Under the pieces are notes generated by a model. The model ran no database searches and had not been told where the DNA came from. It saw only the letters and a list, made by a program, of their open reading frames with translations. Positions 34,567 to 43,915 of a DNA stretch of 64,000 bases are shown piece by piece. The position numbers were made by a program, and so were the translations under genes. The DNA lies in NCBI GenBank assembly GCA_020161265.1, contig JAIUOC010000006.1, positions 124,001 to 188,000 on the forward strand, given 5' to 3'. Origin of the DNA: Chloroflexota bacterium (lineage in GTDB: Bacteria > Chloroflexota > Chloroflexia > Chloroflexales > Herpetosiphonaceae). The stretch's first letter is position 1. Every line of letters starts with the position of its first letter.

Positions 34567-36663
34567 TTAAAGTTTGCCGCGTGAACGCCCTTTGACTTTG
34601 CGCTTGCCTGGATCTTCAGCCACGACCACTGCTCTAGCCCGTGGCTTGTGATTAACACTCTCAAGCAAGGCCGTGTTGTCGATCAAGGCTAGGGTTTGGC
34701 GCATTTCAGTCAGTTGGTCGCGCAGCAAGGCCGCTTTTTCAAACTCTAGATCTTTGGCGGCTTGTTTCATCTGCTTTTCAAGCTCGTTGATAACTTTGAA
34801 GAGTTCTTCTTTGGTCATGCTGTCGGGGTTGGCTGCGGTTTGGTAGGCTGCTGGTTTTTCAGCAACTTTCTTCATGCCTTCGGTCAAGTCGCGTACTGCT
34901 TTGACGATCCCCTTGGGTTCGATGCCATGTTGTTGATTATAGCGCTCTTGAATTTGGCGACGGCGACGGGTTTCGCTGATTGCATAATCCATGGCAGGGG
35001 TAATTGTATCGGCATACATCAGCACCGTGCCATCGATGTGGCGGGCAGCCCGCCCAATAATTTGGACCAACGATGATTCAGAGCGTAAGAATCCCGCTTT
35101 ATCAGCATCGAGAATTGCCACCAACGAAACTTCAGGCAAATCTAAGCCTTCGCGCAACAGGTTGATCCCCACCAGCACATCAAAAACACCCAAACGTAAA
35201 TCACGCAGAATGTCGATTCGCTCAATCGTATCAACATCAGAGTGGAGATATTGGGTGCGCACACCCATTTCTTTGAGATAATCGGTCAGGTCTTCGGCCA
35301 TGCGCTTGGTTAGGGTTGTGACCAATACCCGCGAGCCAGTATCAACCCGCTGTTTGATTTCGCCCAGCAAATCGTCGATTTGGCCACGGGTGCGCCGCAC
35401 TTCAACCATAGGGTCGAGCAAGCCAGTTGGCCGAATAATTTGCTCAACTACCTGTTCATGATGTTGATATTCGTAGACCCCAGGCGTAGCTGAAACATAA
35501 ATTGCTTGATGCACATGCTTGGAAAATTCATCAAACATCAAGGGGCGGTTATCAAGCGCCGAGGGCAAACGGAAGCCAAAATCGACCAAGGTTTGCTTAC
35601 GCGAACGGTCGCCATTGAACATCCCACGAATTTGCGGCACTGAAATATGCGATTCGTCGATCACCAAGAGAAAATCATCAGCAAAGTAATCGAGCAATGT
35701 CCATGGCGTTTGGCCTTCGCTGCGCCGATCCATATGCCGACTGTAGTTTTCAATCCCTGAGCAGTAGCCCAATTCTTCCATAATTTCGAGATCGTAGAGT
35801 GTGCGCTGTTTGAGCCGTGCCGCTTCAAGCACTTTGCCTTCGCCTTCGAGATGAGCTAATTGCTGCTCAAGCTCAAGCCGAATATCGCCAATTGCTGCCT
35901 GCATTTTGTCGGCGTTGGGAATAAAGTGCTTGGCTGGAAAGACTTCGATTTGCTCTTTTTGGGTCAAAATCTCGCCCGTCAAGGGATCAACCTCGACCAT
36001 GCGCTCAATTTCATCGCCCCACATCTCGATCCGAAAGGCGCTTTCAGCATTGGCCGGAAAGATTTCGAGCGTATCGCCACGCACGCGGAAAGTGCCACGG
36101 TGAAAATCAAGATCGTTGCGCTCAAATTGCAGATCGATCAGCGTTCGCAGCACTTTATCGCGATTACGAATCTCGCCAGTTTTAAGCTTGAGCGCAACTT
36201 GCCCGTAATCAGTTGGCGAGCCAAGCCCGTAGATCGCCGAAACCGAGGCCACGATAATCACATCGCTGCGGGTAAACAGCGCTTGGGTTGCTTCGTGGCG
36301 CAAACGATCGATTTCTTCGTTGATTTGCGCTTCTTTTTCAATATACAAATCCTTCGATGGCACGTAGGCTTCGGGGGTATAGGCATCGTAGTAGGAGACA
36401 AAATAGCCTACGGCATTCTCAGGAAAAAATTCTTTGAACTCAGCATACAACTGCGCTGCGAGGGTTTTGTTGTGCGCCATCACCAAGGTAGGCCGTTGAA
36501 CTTGCTCAATTACCCGCGCAATTGTATGAGTTTTGCCAGTCCCTGTTGCCCCCAATAAGGTTTGGTGGACAAGCCCGCTATTTAATCCATTGACTAATTG
36601 GGCAATCGCCTGTGGTTGATCGCCACGCGGTTCGTAGGGTGCATGGACTTTTAATGGTGGCAT
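34567..36663 (-). CDS. uvrB: UvrABC excision nuclease subunit B
   Basis: Damage-verification helicase of nucleotide excision repair. Walker [11 protein letters not shown] near residue 39, the beta-hairpin [21 protein letters not shown] (split family motif), [17 protein letters not shown] and a C-terminal UvrC-binding UVR helix pair (residues about 625-665). 698 residues. AGGAGG precedes ATG 36663, with a TATAAT -10 on the minus strand at 36688-36693 and no clear -35. Confidence 0.96.
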   Translation of the reverse strand: MPPLKVHAPYEPRGDQPQAIAQLVNGLNSGLVHQTLLGATGTGKTHTIARVIEQVQRPTLVMAHNKTLAAQLYAEFKEFFPENAVGYFVSYYDAYTPEAYVPSKDLYIEKEAQINEEIDRLRHEATQALFTRSDVIIVASVSAIYGLGSPTDYGQVALKLKTGEIRNRDKVLRTLIDLQFERNDLDFHRGTFRVRGDTLEIFPANAESAFRIEMWGDEIERMVEVDPLTGEILTQKEQIEVFPAKHFIPNADKMQAAIGDIRLELEQQLAHLEGEGKVLEAARLKQRTLYDLEIMEELGYCSGIENYSRHMDRRSEGQTPWTLLDYFADDFLLVIDESHISVPQIRGMFNGDRSRKQTLVDFGFRLPSALDNRPLMFDEFSKHVHQAIYVSATPGVYEYQHHEQVVEQIIRPTGLLDPMVEVRRTRGQIDDLLGEIKQRVDTGSRVLVTTLTKRMAEDLTDYLKEMGVRTQYLHSDVDTIERIDILRDLRLGVFDVLVGINLLREGLDLPEVSLVAILDADKAGFLRSESSLVQIIGRAARHIDGTVLMYADTITPAMDYAISETRRRRQIQERYNQQHGIEPKGIVKAVRDLTEGMKKVAEKPAAYQTAANPDSMTKEELFKVINELEKQMKQAAKDLEFEKAALLRDQLTEMRQTLALIDNTALLESVNHKPRARAVVVAEDPGKRKVKGRSRGKL

Positions 36664-36776
36664 ACGACCTCCTAAATCACATCATTAATTATACTGTGCT
36701 TATGCTTATTTATGGTCGTTCTTGCGACTGATTATCGAACAATTGTGTTATTATAACGATTTTTTAGCATTGATTG

Positions 36777-36934
36777 CTAGGGGTCAGAGATCAGGCACTA
36801 GGCTTCAGGAATTAGGCTTAGGCTCTTGGATGTGGGCTATAGCAAGATCAGCCTTCGTGTTCTTCGCGGTTTCTACGCTCTTCGTGCTTGTCGTAGATCA
36901 AAACTTCTGATCCCTGACCCCTAGCTCCTAGCCT
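36777..36934. repeat. Repeat island G with inverted ends
   Basis: Ends of 18 bases (36777-36794 and 36907-36924) are inverted copies with one mismatch. Inside the left end run at least six 7-mers GGNNTCA type (36780-36821); the right end carries their reversed form CTGATCC-CTGACCC-CTAGCTC-CTAGCCT (36907-36934); between are reversed 9-mers (CTTCGTGTT, CTTCGCGG, CTTCGTGC). It lies in the uvrB-TPR intergenic gap (36664-36984), the rest of which is AT-rich. Confidence 0.85.
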
Positions 36935-36984
36935 CTTTATTAAAATCGTGGATAATAGGCCTAAATCTGGTTGGGGAGGCTCGT

Positions 36985-38379
36985 GTGGCACGGATTTGGC
37001 GTTGGCTTGGAGCCAGTTTAATCATTATTATTGGGTTGGTATGGCTTATTCGGCAGCCACCAAGTTTGGCGCGGCAAGCGGCTCAAGCGCGTTTAGCTGG
37101 CAACTGGCATCAAGCAACTCGCTTATATCAACAATTAAACCAAACCCGGCCAAGTGTGCCCAATCAATTAGCCTTGACTGAATTGTATTTGACCCGTGGC
37201 GAGTGGCAAGCGGCTGATTATCAATTAATCGAGGTATTTCGCCAACCTCTGAATGTTGAACAACACCAACAAGCTTGGCAATTCTATGGCTGGGCTGGCT
37301 TGCAACGTGGCGATCAAGCTGCGGTTCAAACAACAATCCGTACTTTAGAATCTGATCCATGGAGCCACTTGCTACGGGCTGAATTAGCGCTGCGTGTGGG
37401 CGATTTGATTAGTGCGACCAATCAATTAAATCAGGCTCAAGCCTTGCCCCAGCCTTGGCAGAATTGGGCTTGGCTGCGCAGCGTTGAGTTGGCATTGCCC
37501 AATGATCCAAACCTTGCGCAACAATTTTTAGCCCAAATTCAACCGCAAACCAACGGCCCACGCTTGGCGAATCCATGGCAGTGGCAACAACGAATTCAAC
37601 GGATGCAGCAACTTGTGCCCCAAGATCCAACCCAACGGATGCTTGGGGTGGCCAGTTTATGGAGTGAACAGGGTTTGTGGCAAGCCGCCGATCTGTTGCT
37701 TAGCCAAATTCCTGCCAGTGATCAAATGGCGAGTTTTGCCGCTAACCAACGCGCCTTGTTGCATTGGAGTGCTGGCGATAGTGCCACGGCTTTAACATTA
37801 ATCGCCACGGCCCAAGCGCAATGGCCAAATGTTGCGACCCTGCCGCGCACCCAAGCCAAAATTGCCGCTAGCAGCCAACAGCTCGATTTGGCACTTGCTG
37901 CCTTGCAACAAGCGGTTAATTTGGAGCCAGCTAGTAGCGAAAATTATTTAGTTGCGGCGACGATCAGCCTAAGCCAAGGCGATTTTAATGGCACTGTCGC
38001 TGCCTATAATCAAGCGATTGCGACTGGCCCATTAAGTGGTAGTCTGGCCCTAGAGGCTGCTAATTTTTATATCAATACACCCTTGCGCCGCTGTAGCAGT
38101 GGCTTGCAGTATGCCCGCCAAGCGCTGAATACGCCAGTGGATGGGTTGGCACGGCGGGTTGTCGCCAATACTGCGTTGCAATGCTCGTTGGCGGCTGAAG
38201 CTGAAGACTTGATTTCGCCGCTCTATCAAACGAGCCCTGATGATCCTCAATTGGCCTATTTATATGCGCTTGCCCGTTGGCAACAAGCCAAGCCCGATGG
38301 CCAAATGTTGCTCAAACAAGCTGCCAATCAGGCAATTCAAACCCCCTGGCTTCAGCAAATTGAACAATATTTGAACTGA
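36985..38379 (+). CDS. Membrane-anchored TPR-repeat protein
   Basis: A 464-residue protein with an N-terminal membrane helix (about residues 7-23) followed by at least eight tetratricopeptide-like helix pairs (ARLAGNWHQATRLYQQLNQ, NLEPASSENYLVAA, SQGDFNGTVAAYNQAI). It is likely to hold or assemble other proteins outside the membrane. GTG 36985 start with GGGGAGG upstream. Partner unknown. Confidence 0.85.
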   Translation: MARIWRWLGASLIIIIGLVWLIRQPPSLARQAAQARLAGNWHQATRLYQQLNQTRPSVPNQLALTELYLTRGEWQAADYQLIEVFRQPLNVEQHQQAWQFYGWAGLQRGDQAAVQTTIRTLESDPWSHLLRAELALRVGDLISATNQLNQAQALPQPWQNWAWLRSVELALPNDPNLAQQFLAQIQPQTNGPRLANPWQWQQRIQRMQQLVPQDPTQRMLGVASLWSEQGLWQAADLLLSQIPASDQMASFAANQRALLHWSAGDSATALTLIATAQAQWPNVATLPRTQAKIAASSQQLDLALAALQQAVNLEPASSENYLVAATISLSQGDFNGTVAAYNQAIATGPLSGSLALEAANFYINTPLRRCSSGLQYARQALNTPVDGLARRVVANTALQCSLAAEAEDLISPLYQTSPDDPQLAYLYALARWQQAKPDGQMLLKQAANQAIQTPWLQQIEQYLN

Positions 38380-38421
38380 GCCAGCGCAATCAAAAATTAA
38401 GAAGATGCACCTATCTGCGTT

Positions 38422-38450
38422 TTGGCATAATCAAAAAATCATGCTATAAT
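38422..38450 (+). promoter_or_regulatory. Strong extended -10 promoter of the DEAD-box helicase
   Basis: TTGGCA (38422-38427), 17-base spacer, TGC-TATAAT (-10 at 38445-38450). Start near 38457, giving a leader of about 165 bases before the helicase. Confidence 0.8.
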
Positions 38451-38475
38451 CGGATCTAACGCTAAGCAGAGAACG

Positions 38476-38507
38476 AAAACGCGGGCGGTGTAGCCCCCGC
38501 GTTTTTT
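38476..38507 (+). terminator. Intrinsic terminator inside the helicase leader
   Basis: A perfect 10-bp stem AAAACGCGGG (38476-38485)/CCCGCGTTTT (38496-38505) with a T-run 38502-38507, only about 50 bases after the predicted start site and before the helicase gene. It should release a short RNA unless an antiterminating state exists; see findings. Confidence 0.75.
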
Positions 38508-38539
38508 GTGTCGTGCGCGTCGCTTGCTTGCCATTCGGG

Positions 38540-38594
38540 GGGTTAGGGCGACTCCGCACGCTGCGGGACGGTAACAGCAACGGGCTGTTAACCC
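38540..38594 (+). promoter_or_regulatory. Three-way-junction fold in helicase leader
   Basis: GGGTT (38540-38544) pairs with AACCC (38590-38594), enclosing CCGCA-CGC-TGCGG (38554-38566) and AACAGC-AACGG-GCTGTT (38573-38589). This leaves the ribosome-binding site at about 38606-38612 outside. Inferred by eye pairing only. Confidence 0.5.
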
Positions 38595-38622
38595 TACATT
38601 CACCGAAAGGATACTCGTTTTA

Positions 38623-40374
38623 ATGACTACGTTTACGGAACTTGGGCTAGGCGAAGCGACGTTGCGGGCAATTACTGAACTTGGCTATGAAGAACCAACT
38701 CCAATCCAGGCCCAAAGTATTGGTTTGATGCTCAGTGGCAATGATATTATCGCCCAAGCGCAAACAGGTACCGGCAAAACCGCTGCTTTTTCGTTGCCAA
38801 CGATCGAACGGATTGATCCCAAAGCCATGGGTGTGCAAGCCTTGATCTTGACCCCAACGCGCGAATTAGCCGTCCAAGTCTCGGATGCTATTTCAGCGTA
38901 TGGCAAATATTTGAATATTCGTGCCTTGCCAGTCTATGGTGGTCAACCAATTGATCGCCAACTTCGCGCTTTGAAGCGTGGGGTCAATATCGTCATTGGC
39001 ACGCCTGGCCGTTTGATGGACCACATGGAACGTGGCACGCTTGATCTTTCGACCGTGCGCACCGTGGTGCTCGACGAAGCCGACGAAATGCTCAACATGG
39101 GCTTTGTTGATGATATTGAATATATTTTGGAACGCGCTCCCAAGGATCGCCAAACCGCTTTATATTCAGCTACCATGCCCGATGAAATCGCGCGTTTGGC
39201 TCGCAAATACTTGAAATCACCCCAAATGGTGACGATCGAACGCGAACAATTGACTGTGCCGCAAATTCGTCAAGTCTATTATGAAATTGGCGCACGCGAT
39301 AAATTTGAAGTGCTCACACGGATTCTTGACCTTGAAATGCCAACCTCGGCGATTATTTTCTGCCGCACCAAGGCCATGGTCGATGAGCTTGGTGAAAAAT
39401 TGTTGGCTCGTGGCTATGGCGCTGAATTGCTGCACGGCGATTTGAGCCAAGCTATGCGCGATCGCGTGATGAAGCGCTTCCGCGAAGAACAAGTGGAAAT
39501 CTTGGTTGCAACCGATGTTGCTGCCCGTGGTTTGGATATTGAACATGTCAGCCACGTGATCAACTATGATATTCCGCTTGATCCTGAGGCCTATGTTCAC
39601 CGGATTGGCCGAACTGGTCGGGCTGGCCGTTCGGGTGTTGCCGTAACCTTGGTAACTCCACGCGAACGCCGCCAACTGCGCACGATCGAACGCATGACTG
39701 GTGCTCCAATTCAGCGCTTGCGCTTGCCAACAATTGCCGATGTGGTTGCCCGCCGCCGCGAAGCATTCAAAGATAACTTGCGTGAATTGATCGAGCAACA
39801 CAACGAACAAGGTGGTTTGGAGCAATATTTGGTCTTGGCTGAAGAATTGGCCGAACAATATTCACCAACCGATTTGGCTGCTGCTGCCTTCAAGATGATG
39901 CTTGGCGAACCAGATTTGACCGCCGAAGATCCTTTAGAAATGGTTGAAGACGAAGCCAACTTCGATGCTCGCCGTGGTGATCGCCGCGATAGTCGCGATA
40001 ATGGTCGCCGTGGCGATCGCCGCGATAATGGTCGCGCTGGTGAACGTGGTGGCGATCGCGGTGGCGATCGTGCTGCCCGTGGGCCACGCGGTGGTGATCG
40101 CAACAACGGTGGCCGCTCGTTCCGCGAAGAAGGCATGACCCGTTTGTTTGTAGATATTGGTCGCGAACAAGGTGTGCGCCCAGCTGATATTGTTGGCGCA
40201 ATTGCCAACGAATCAGGCTTGCCAGGCCGCGCAATCGGCGCAATCGACATTTTCGATAACTTCACCTTTGTTGATGTGCCAGATGATGCTGCAAACCGCG
40301 TGTTGGCTGCCCTTGGTCGAACCCAAATTCGCGGTGTGAAAATCACCCCAACCTTGGCTCGCCCACGTCGCTAA
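38623..40374 (+). CDS. DEAD-box ATP-dependent RNA helicase
   Basis: Unwinds RNA in ribosome assembly or mRNA decay, often cold-induced. Q-motif GYEEPTPIQAQS, Walker A AQTGTGKTA near residue 47, VLDEADEML, SAT, and HRIGRTGRAGR are all present. After the core comes a segment rich in Arg-Gly-Asp (residues about 450-500; RRGDRR, GGDRGGDR) and a DbpA-type RNA-binding domain (FVDIGREQGVRP to the end). The overall plan matches CsdA/DeaD. 583 residues. GAAAGGATACTCG precedes ATG 38623. Preceded by an elaborate leader. Confidence 0.93.
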   Translation: MTTFTELGLGEATLRAITELGYEEPTPIQAQSIGLMLSGNDIIAQAQTGTGKTAAFSLPTIERIDPKAMGVQALILTPTRELAVQVSDAISAYGKYLNIRALPVYGGQPIDRQLRALKRGVNIVIGTPGRLMDHMERGTLDLSTVRTVVLDEADEMLNMGFVDDIEYILERAPKDRQTALYSATMPDEIARLARKYLKSPQMVTIEREQLTVPQIRQVYYEIGARDKFEVLTRILDLEMPTSAIIFCRTKAMVDELGEKLLARGYGAELLHGDLSQAMRDRVMKRFREEQVEILVATDVAARGLDIEHVSHVINYDIPLDPEAYVHRIGRTGRAGRSGVAVTLVTPRERRQLRTIERMTGAPIQRLRLPTIADVVARRREAFKDNLRELIEQHNEQGGLEQYLVLAEELAEQYSPTDLAAAAFKMMLGEPDLTAEDPLEMVEDEANFDARRGDRRDSRDNGRRGDRRDNGRAGERGGDRGGDRAARGPRGGDRNNGGRSFREEGMTRLFVDIGREQGVRPADIVGAIANESGLPGRAIGAIDIFDNFTFVDVPDDAANRVLAALGRTQIRGVKITPTLARPRR

Positions 40375-40397
40375 ACTCATTTATTCGTCCAGTGCTT

Positions 40398-40430
40398 CGG
40401 CTCCTTGGTTGCTGCCAAGGAGCCGTTTTT
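40398..40430 (+). terminator. Terminator of the helicase gene
   Basis: A perfect 11-bp stem CGGCTCCTTGG/CCAAGGAGCCG with a 6-base loop and TTTTT. Confidence 0.9.
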
Positions 40431-40472
40431 GATTAACGTATAATTGCGCCAATCATCTTAGTGAGGTTGGCG

Positions 40473-41363
40473 ATGCAATTCGATTTGCTTGAACGTTTGC
40501 AGCAATGGCATAACCCAGTGCTTGATCGGCTGTTTTTGTGGATTACCAATATTGGCGGCGAGGATTTTTACCTGCTGCTTGGGCCGCTGATTTTTTGGTG
40601 TGTTGGAATCAACTTAGGCGTTCGATTGTTGGTGATGTTGCTTGGCTCGTTTTATACCAATGCTTGGCTGAAAGATTGGTTTGATACTGCTCGACCTGCC
40701 GCTGCCCATCCTGAGCGATTTGTATTGAGTGAAGGCGCTAAAGCTACCGCGCTCGAAGATGATGGCTCGTGGAGTCCTTCGTTTCCCAGCGGCCATGCCC
40801 AACATACTTTGGTTTTTTGGGCGTTTGTTGGATTGTGGCTGCGCCAGCGCTGGGCTTGGGCCATGGCTGGCATTATGATTTTGCTGGTTAGCTTTTCGCG
40901 GCTCTATTTGGGTGTGCATTGGCCGATTGATATCCTTGGTGGTTGGTTTTTTGGCAGTTTAATTGTGGTTGCCAGTATCTATCTCACGCCAATTATCAGC
41001 AATTTGCCAAGCAAACAGCAAGAAGGCTTGGCCTTAGCGCTTGCCGCGATCAGTTTAATTGGCTTATTGGTCGATCCTGGTGCTGATCGAGTTAAGATGC
41101 TTGGCTTTTTGGCTGGTTCGTTGGGCACGTTGGGTTTGCAACAACGCTACGCTCAATTTCAGGTGCAAACGATTTGGTGGCGGCAATTGATCAAAATTGG
41201 GCTGGGCATTAGCATTGTATTTGTGTTGCGGGCGCTGCTCAAAAGCGTTTTGCCCGAAACGCTGATTGCTGATGGTATCCGTTATTTGATCATTGGTGTA
41301 TGGACGACTTTTGGTGCACCATTGCTATTTCGTTTGACGATCGCTAAACCTGCGGCAAATTGA
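40473..41363 (+). CDS. PAP2-family membrane phosphatase
   Basis: A lipid or inorganic-pyrophosphate phosphatase of the PAP2 superfamily. Three catalytic motifs: KDWFDTARP (K-x6-RP), PSGH, and SRLYLGVHWPID (SR-x5-H-x3-D). About seven membrane helices; 296 residues, longer than undecaprenyl-PP phosphatases because of an extra C-terminal hydrophobic third. ATG 40473 is chosen, with TGAGGT before it, over GTG 40461. Its 3' end overlaps the convergent kinase by 20 bases. Confidence 0.9.
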   Translation: MQFDLLERLQQWHNPVLDRLFLWITNIGGEDFYLLLGPLIFWCVGINLGVRLLVMLLGSFYTNAWLKDWFDTARPAAAHPERFVLSEGAKATALEDDGSWSPSFPSGHAQHTLVFWAFVGLWLRQRWAWAMAGIMILLVSFSRLYLGVHWPIDILGGWFFGSLIVVASIYLTPIISNLPSKQQEGLALALAAISLIGLLVDPGADRVKMLGFLAGSLGTLGLQQRYAQFQVQTIWWRQLIKIGLGISIVFVLRALLKSVLPETLIADGIRYLIIGVWTTFGAPLLFRLTIAKPAAN

Positions 41364-42705
41364 GCTTAATTTGTGCACCGCCCTCTGGCCGATTGCTAAA
41401 CTGGGCAGTGCCACCATGCAAGAGCGCCACATGGCGAATCAAGGGCATACCTAAGCCACTGCCACCCATTTTAGTCGTCCAGCCCAAGGCTTGGTTTAAT
41501 GATTGAGCCTGATTTAAATGATCAAGCAAATCGGCAGGAAAGCCCTTGCCCGTATCGTAGATCACAATCTGTGTTGATTGAGGCGTTTGTTCAACCTGAA
41601 TGAAGATTTGACCTTCGCCAGGGTAGCGTAACAACGCCTCAATTGCGTTTTGCAAAATCGTATGAATCGCCAAGCGCAAAAAAAGTGCATCGCCAACCAC
41701 AATACAATCAGCGGGGCAATCGATCTGAATCGTCGAATTCAAGCCATGGCGTTGCATTTCGCTTTGACATTCAGCTTGTTCAGTTTGCAGCAGCGGCAAT
41801 AATTGGATGGGCATTCGTTGCTGCGGCAGTAATTGGCCTTCGCGGGTGAGCACCAACAATTCGGTGGTTAGTTGGCGAATTGAATCGGCGGTGGTTTGTA
41901 ATACGCGCACCAACTCTTGCGGGTGAATCGCGTTGTGATCGATCACTGTTTGTTCGGCAAGATGCTGATTGAGCATTGGCAACAGCACATCAAGGCTATT
42001 GCTGTAGGAGCGCAATTCGTGCTGAAAAAAGCGCATAAATTGGCGAACTTGCTGCTCTTTGCTCAGTTGAGCTTCGGTTTTGACCCGCGCTTTGGCAAAT
42101 TGGACTGCCTGCGACGTGACCCCCCAGAGCATCAAAAACTCCAAAATGTTGAATGCGATGATTGCTGGCGTAAACACGCGCCAACCGCCAGCATGAATTG
42201 ACGCAACAATCGTGACTGAGAGCGGATAAAAGGCGATTGGCCACCAACGCCGACTCGCTAACATCGCCATCAAAATTGGCAACATCGTCAAGACCACTAC
42301 CGCCGCATCCGAGGGAATCGTCGCCAGCACATAAAAACAGGCCAGCGTGAGCACCGCAACTACAATCCAGCGTGGCCAAAGCGCATTGGGTTGGCGAAAC
42401 ATCCACCAGGCTAAGCCGCCCAAACAGAGCGTAACTCCAAAATCCAGCAAAATAACTGCGGTTGGTGCACCACCATAATCCAAATTAACTGCGCCCATAA
42501 CCCCAATTAATGCCGTAAACAAGGCCAAAATTGCCGTGAGCGTCGCAAATGGATCAGCGCCATGGACAATATCTTGCCACCATTGCTTGATCCAGTGCCA
42601 AGCACGCACTTTCCATGGGACGATTGGTTGCTCTGGCATAGGTTTGCTTTCTTGAAATGGGCTTGAGTGGTTGCTAAGGGTTTGGTCAACGTGGCTTTCT
42701 AACAC
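41344..42705 (-). CDS. Sensor histidine kinase, orphan
   Basis: A 453-residue kinase. About six membrane helices (residues 55-190), a coiled-coil linker, a dimerisation/H-box with FFQHELRSYSN (phosphoacceptor His near 232), N-box ILQNAIEALL, G1 YDTGKGFP and G2 GGSGLGMPLIR. No sensor domain outside the membrane is evident, so an intramembrane signal is probable. There is no response regulator next to it. The start is uncertain: GTG 42705 gives no clear SD; ATG 42639 is possible. Confidence 0.85.
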   Translation of the reverse strand: MLESHVDQTLSNHSSPFQESKPMPEQPIVPWKVRAWHWIKQWWQDIVHGADPFATLTAILALFTALIGVMGAVNLDYGGAPTAVILLDFGVTLCLGGLAWWMFRQPNALWPRWIVVAVLTLACFYVLATIPSDAAVVVLTMLPILMAMLASRRWWPIAFYPLSVTIVASIHAGGWRVFTPAIIAFNILEFLMLWGVTSQAVQFAKARVKTEAQLSKEQQVRQFMRFFQHELRSYSNSLDVLLPMLNQHLAEQTVIDHNAIHPQELVRVLQTTADSIRQLTTELLVLTREGQLLPQQRMPIQLLPLLQTEQAECQSEMQRHGLNSTIQIDCPADCIVVGDALFLRLAIHTILQNAIEALLRYPGEGQIFIQVEQTPQSTQIVIYDTGKGFPADLLDHLNQAQSLNQALGWTTKMGGSGLGMPLIRHVALLHGGTAQFSNRPEGGAQIKLNLPQV

Positions 42706-43075
42706 TTTTTAAGGGTTCATTTAGCCTAATTCGCTCTAGTCCTCGTTTTCAGTTTGACAAAGCTGGTTGGATATAGGCCATGCCTAGCACTTAGTCCTAT
42801 CCACAATAAGTCCTTAAGAACTGTTGTGATATATAAATAGATCGTGCTTTAATAGCGCTATCCCCAACAACTGTTATCAATTGTTACCGTCATTTTGTTC
42901 ACCAATTGTCTGCTGGCTTATTAAAATGATTGAAATAAGGAGCCTACGCTATCCCAATTTTACGAGAGAATAATTCGCGTGTGCCGCCATGTTCTGCAAA
43001 TCATCCTAGCATTACCATTTGTTATGCAGTGCAGCCGATTGTAGTAATTGAATTATGTTTAGAATGAGGCAGCAT
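42706..43075. other. AT-rich intergenic region between divergent genes
   Basis: No gene seen. It holds the upstream regions of the divergent kinase and sigma-like genes. AT-rich runs (GATATATAAAT near 42830) could be -10 elements; no operator pair or terminator stands out. Confidence 0.5.
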
Positions 43076-43915
43076 ATGACTAAGCCCGACGACTTAACTG
43101 ATATAGTAGCTGATTTGAATCAACAACAGTGCTGGAATTTGGATGGGGCGGGATGCCAGCTTCTTTGCCAGCGCAGTTGTGCAATCTTGCAACGCAACCC
43201 AATCCCCAACCCTGCCAAATTTGCTGATGTGGTGGTCAATGTCTATCACGATTATGCCACGGTCGCCGCCGCCTGCGATCCACAACATCCTAGTCATGAA
43301 CTGATTTGGGTCTCGATTATGGATGAGATTTTGAGCTGGTATCGTTGCAAGCGCTTTTCGCTGGGCAATGGCTCGCAATTGTGTGAGCATTCACCAGATT
43401 TAGTAGCCTACGAAAATGTCAAACGTTCGCTGCCTCAATTTCGCTTTGAAGCTCGTTTGCGTAGCTATATTCACACCATCGCTGATCGGGCGATTATTCA
43501 TTGGTGGCGAGCCAAGGATGCTAAAAAACATGGTGGTAGTGGTGGACGCAGAATCCACGAAAGTAGCAATGTTTATACGCCCAAGCCCCAAGATCAAACC
43601 TATTATCTTAGCCAAAGCCACGGGCGCGATCATCAACGTGAATTAGGCGACACGATTGCTTCGCCCGATCTTTCCCCCGATGAGCATGTTGAGCGCTGTG
43701 AACTTCAACGGCACATGGCGGCTGAAGTTCACGCGATGGTTGATGATCCGCTGTATCCAATTGCCCAGCAATATTGGTATGCCTTGTTGTGCGAGGATAA
43801 CAACATTACAGCTTTGGCGAAACAGCTCGGCTTGCAGGCCAATGATCTCTACAATTTGCGCGATCGGCTGCGGCGGCGTTGTAAACCATTTTTGGTGCAA
43901 TGGTTTTTGGTCTAG
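43076..43915 (+). CDS. Sigma-70-like regulatory protein
   Basis: A 279-residue protein I read as an atypical ECF-like sigma factor or relative. The FRFEARLRSYIHTIADRAIIHWWRAKDAKKHG segment looks like sigma region 2 (split), and ITALAKQLGLQANDLYNLRDRLRRR near the C-terminus like region 4's helix-turn-helix. The N-terminus is Cys-rich (CWNLDGAGCQLLCQRSC) and lacks a clear homologous domain. I start at ATG 43076 (GAGGCA 5 bases before) instead of 43055. Divergent from an orphan kinase, which may act on the same response. Confidence 0.7.
   Translation: MTKPDDLTDIVADLNQQQCWNLDGAGCQLLCQRSCAILQRNPIPNPAKFADVVVNVYHDYATVAAACDPQHPSHELIWVSIMDEILSWYRCKRFSLGNGSQLCEHSPDLVAYENVKRSLPQFRFEARLRSYIHTIADRAIIHWWRAKDAKKHGGSGGRRIHESSNVYTPKPQDQTYYLSQSHGRDHQRELGDTIASPDLSPDEHVERCELQRHMAAEVHAMVDDPLYPIAQQYWYALLCEDNNITALAKQLGLQANDLYNLRDRLRRRCKPFLVQWFLV

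Noticed and set aside
35860-36558. 232-codon plus-strand frame opposite uvrB
   Set aside because: Complement of a strongly conserved gene; the translation has no family features.
36733-36750. CGAACAATTGTGTTA as a LexA box before uvrB
   Set aside because: Only a partial GAAC...GTTC likeness, not palindromic, about 70 bases from the start; not enough for an SOS box.
38476-38507. Terminator of the TPR gene
   Set aside because: It lies about 100 bases past the TPR stop and downstream of a strong promoter, so it belongs to the helicase leader, though it could also stop readthrough from the TPR gene.
39711-40346. 211-codon minus-strand frame opposite the helicase tail
   Set aside because: Arg/Ser-rich product of the complement of Arg-Gly-Asp codons; no start signal.
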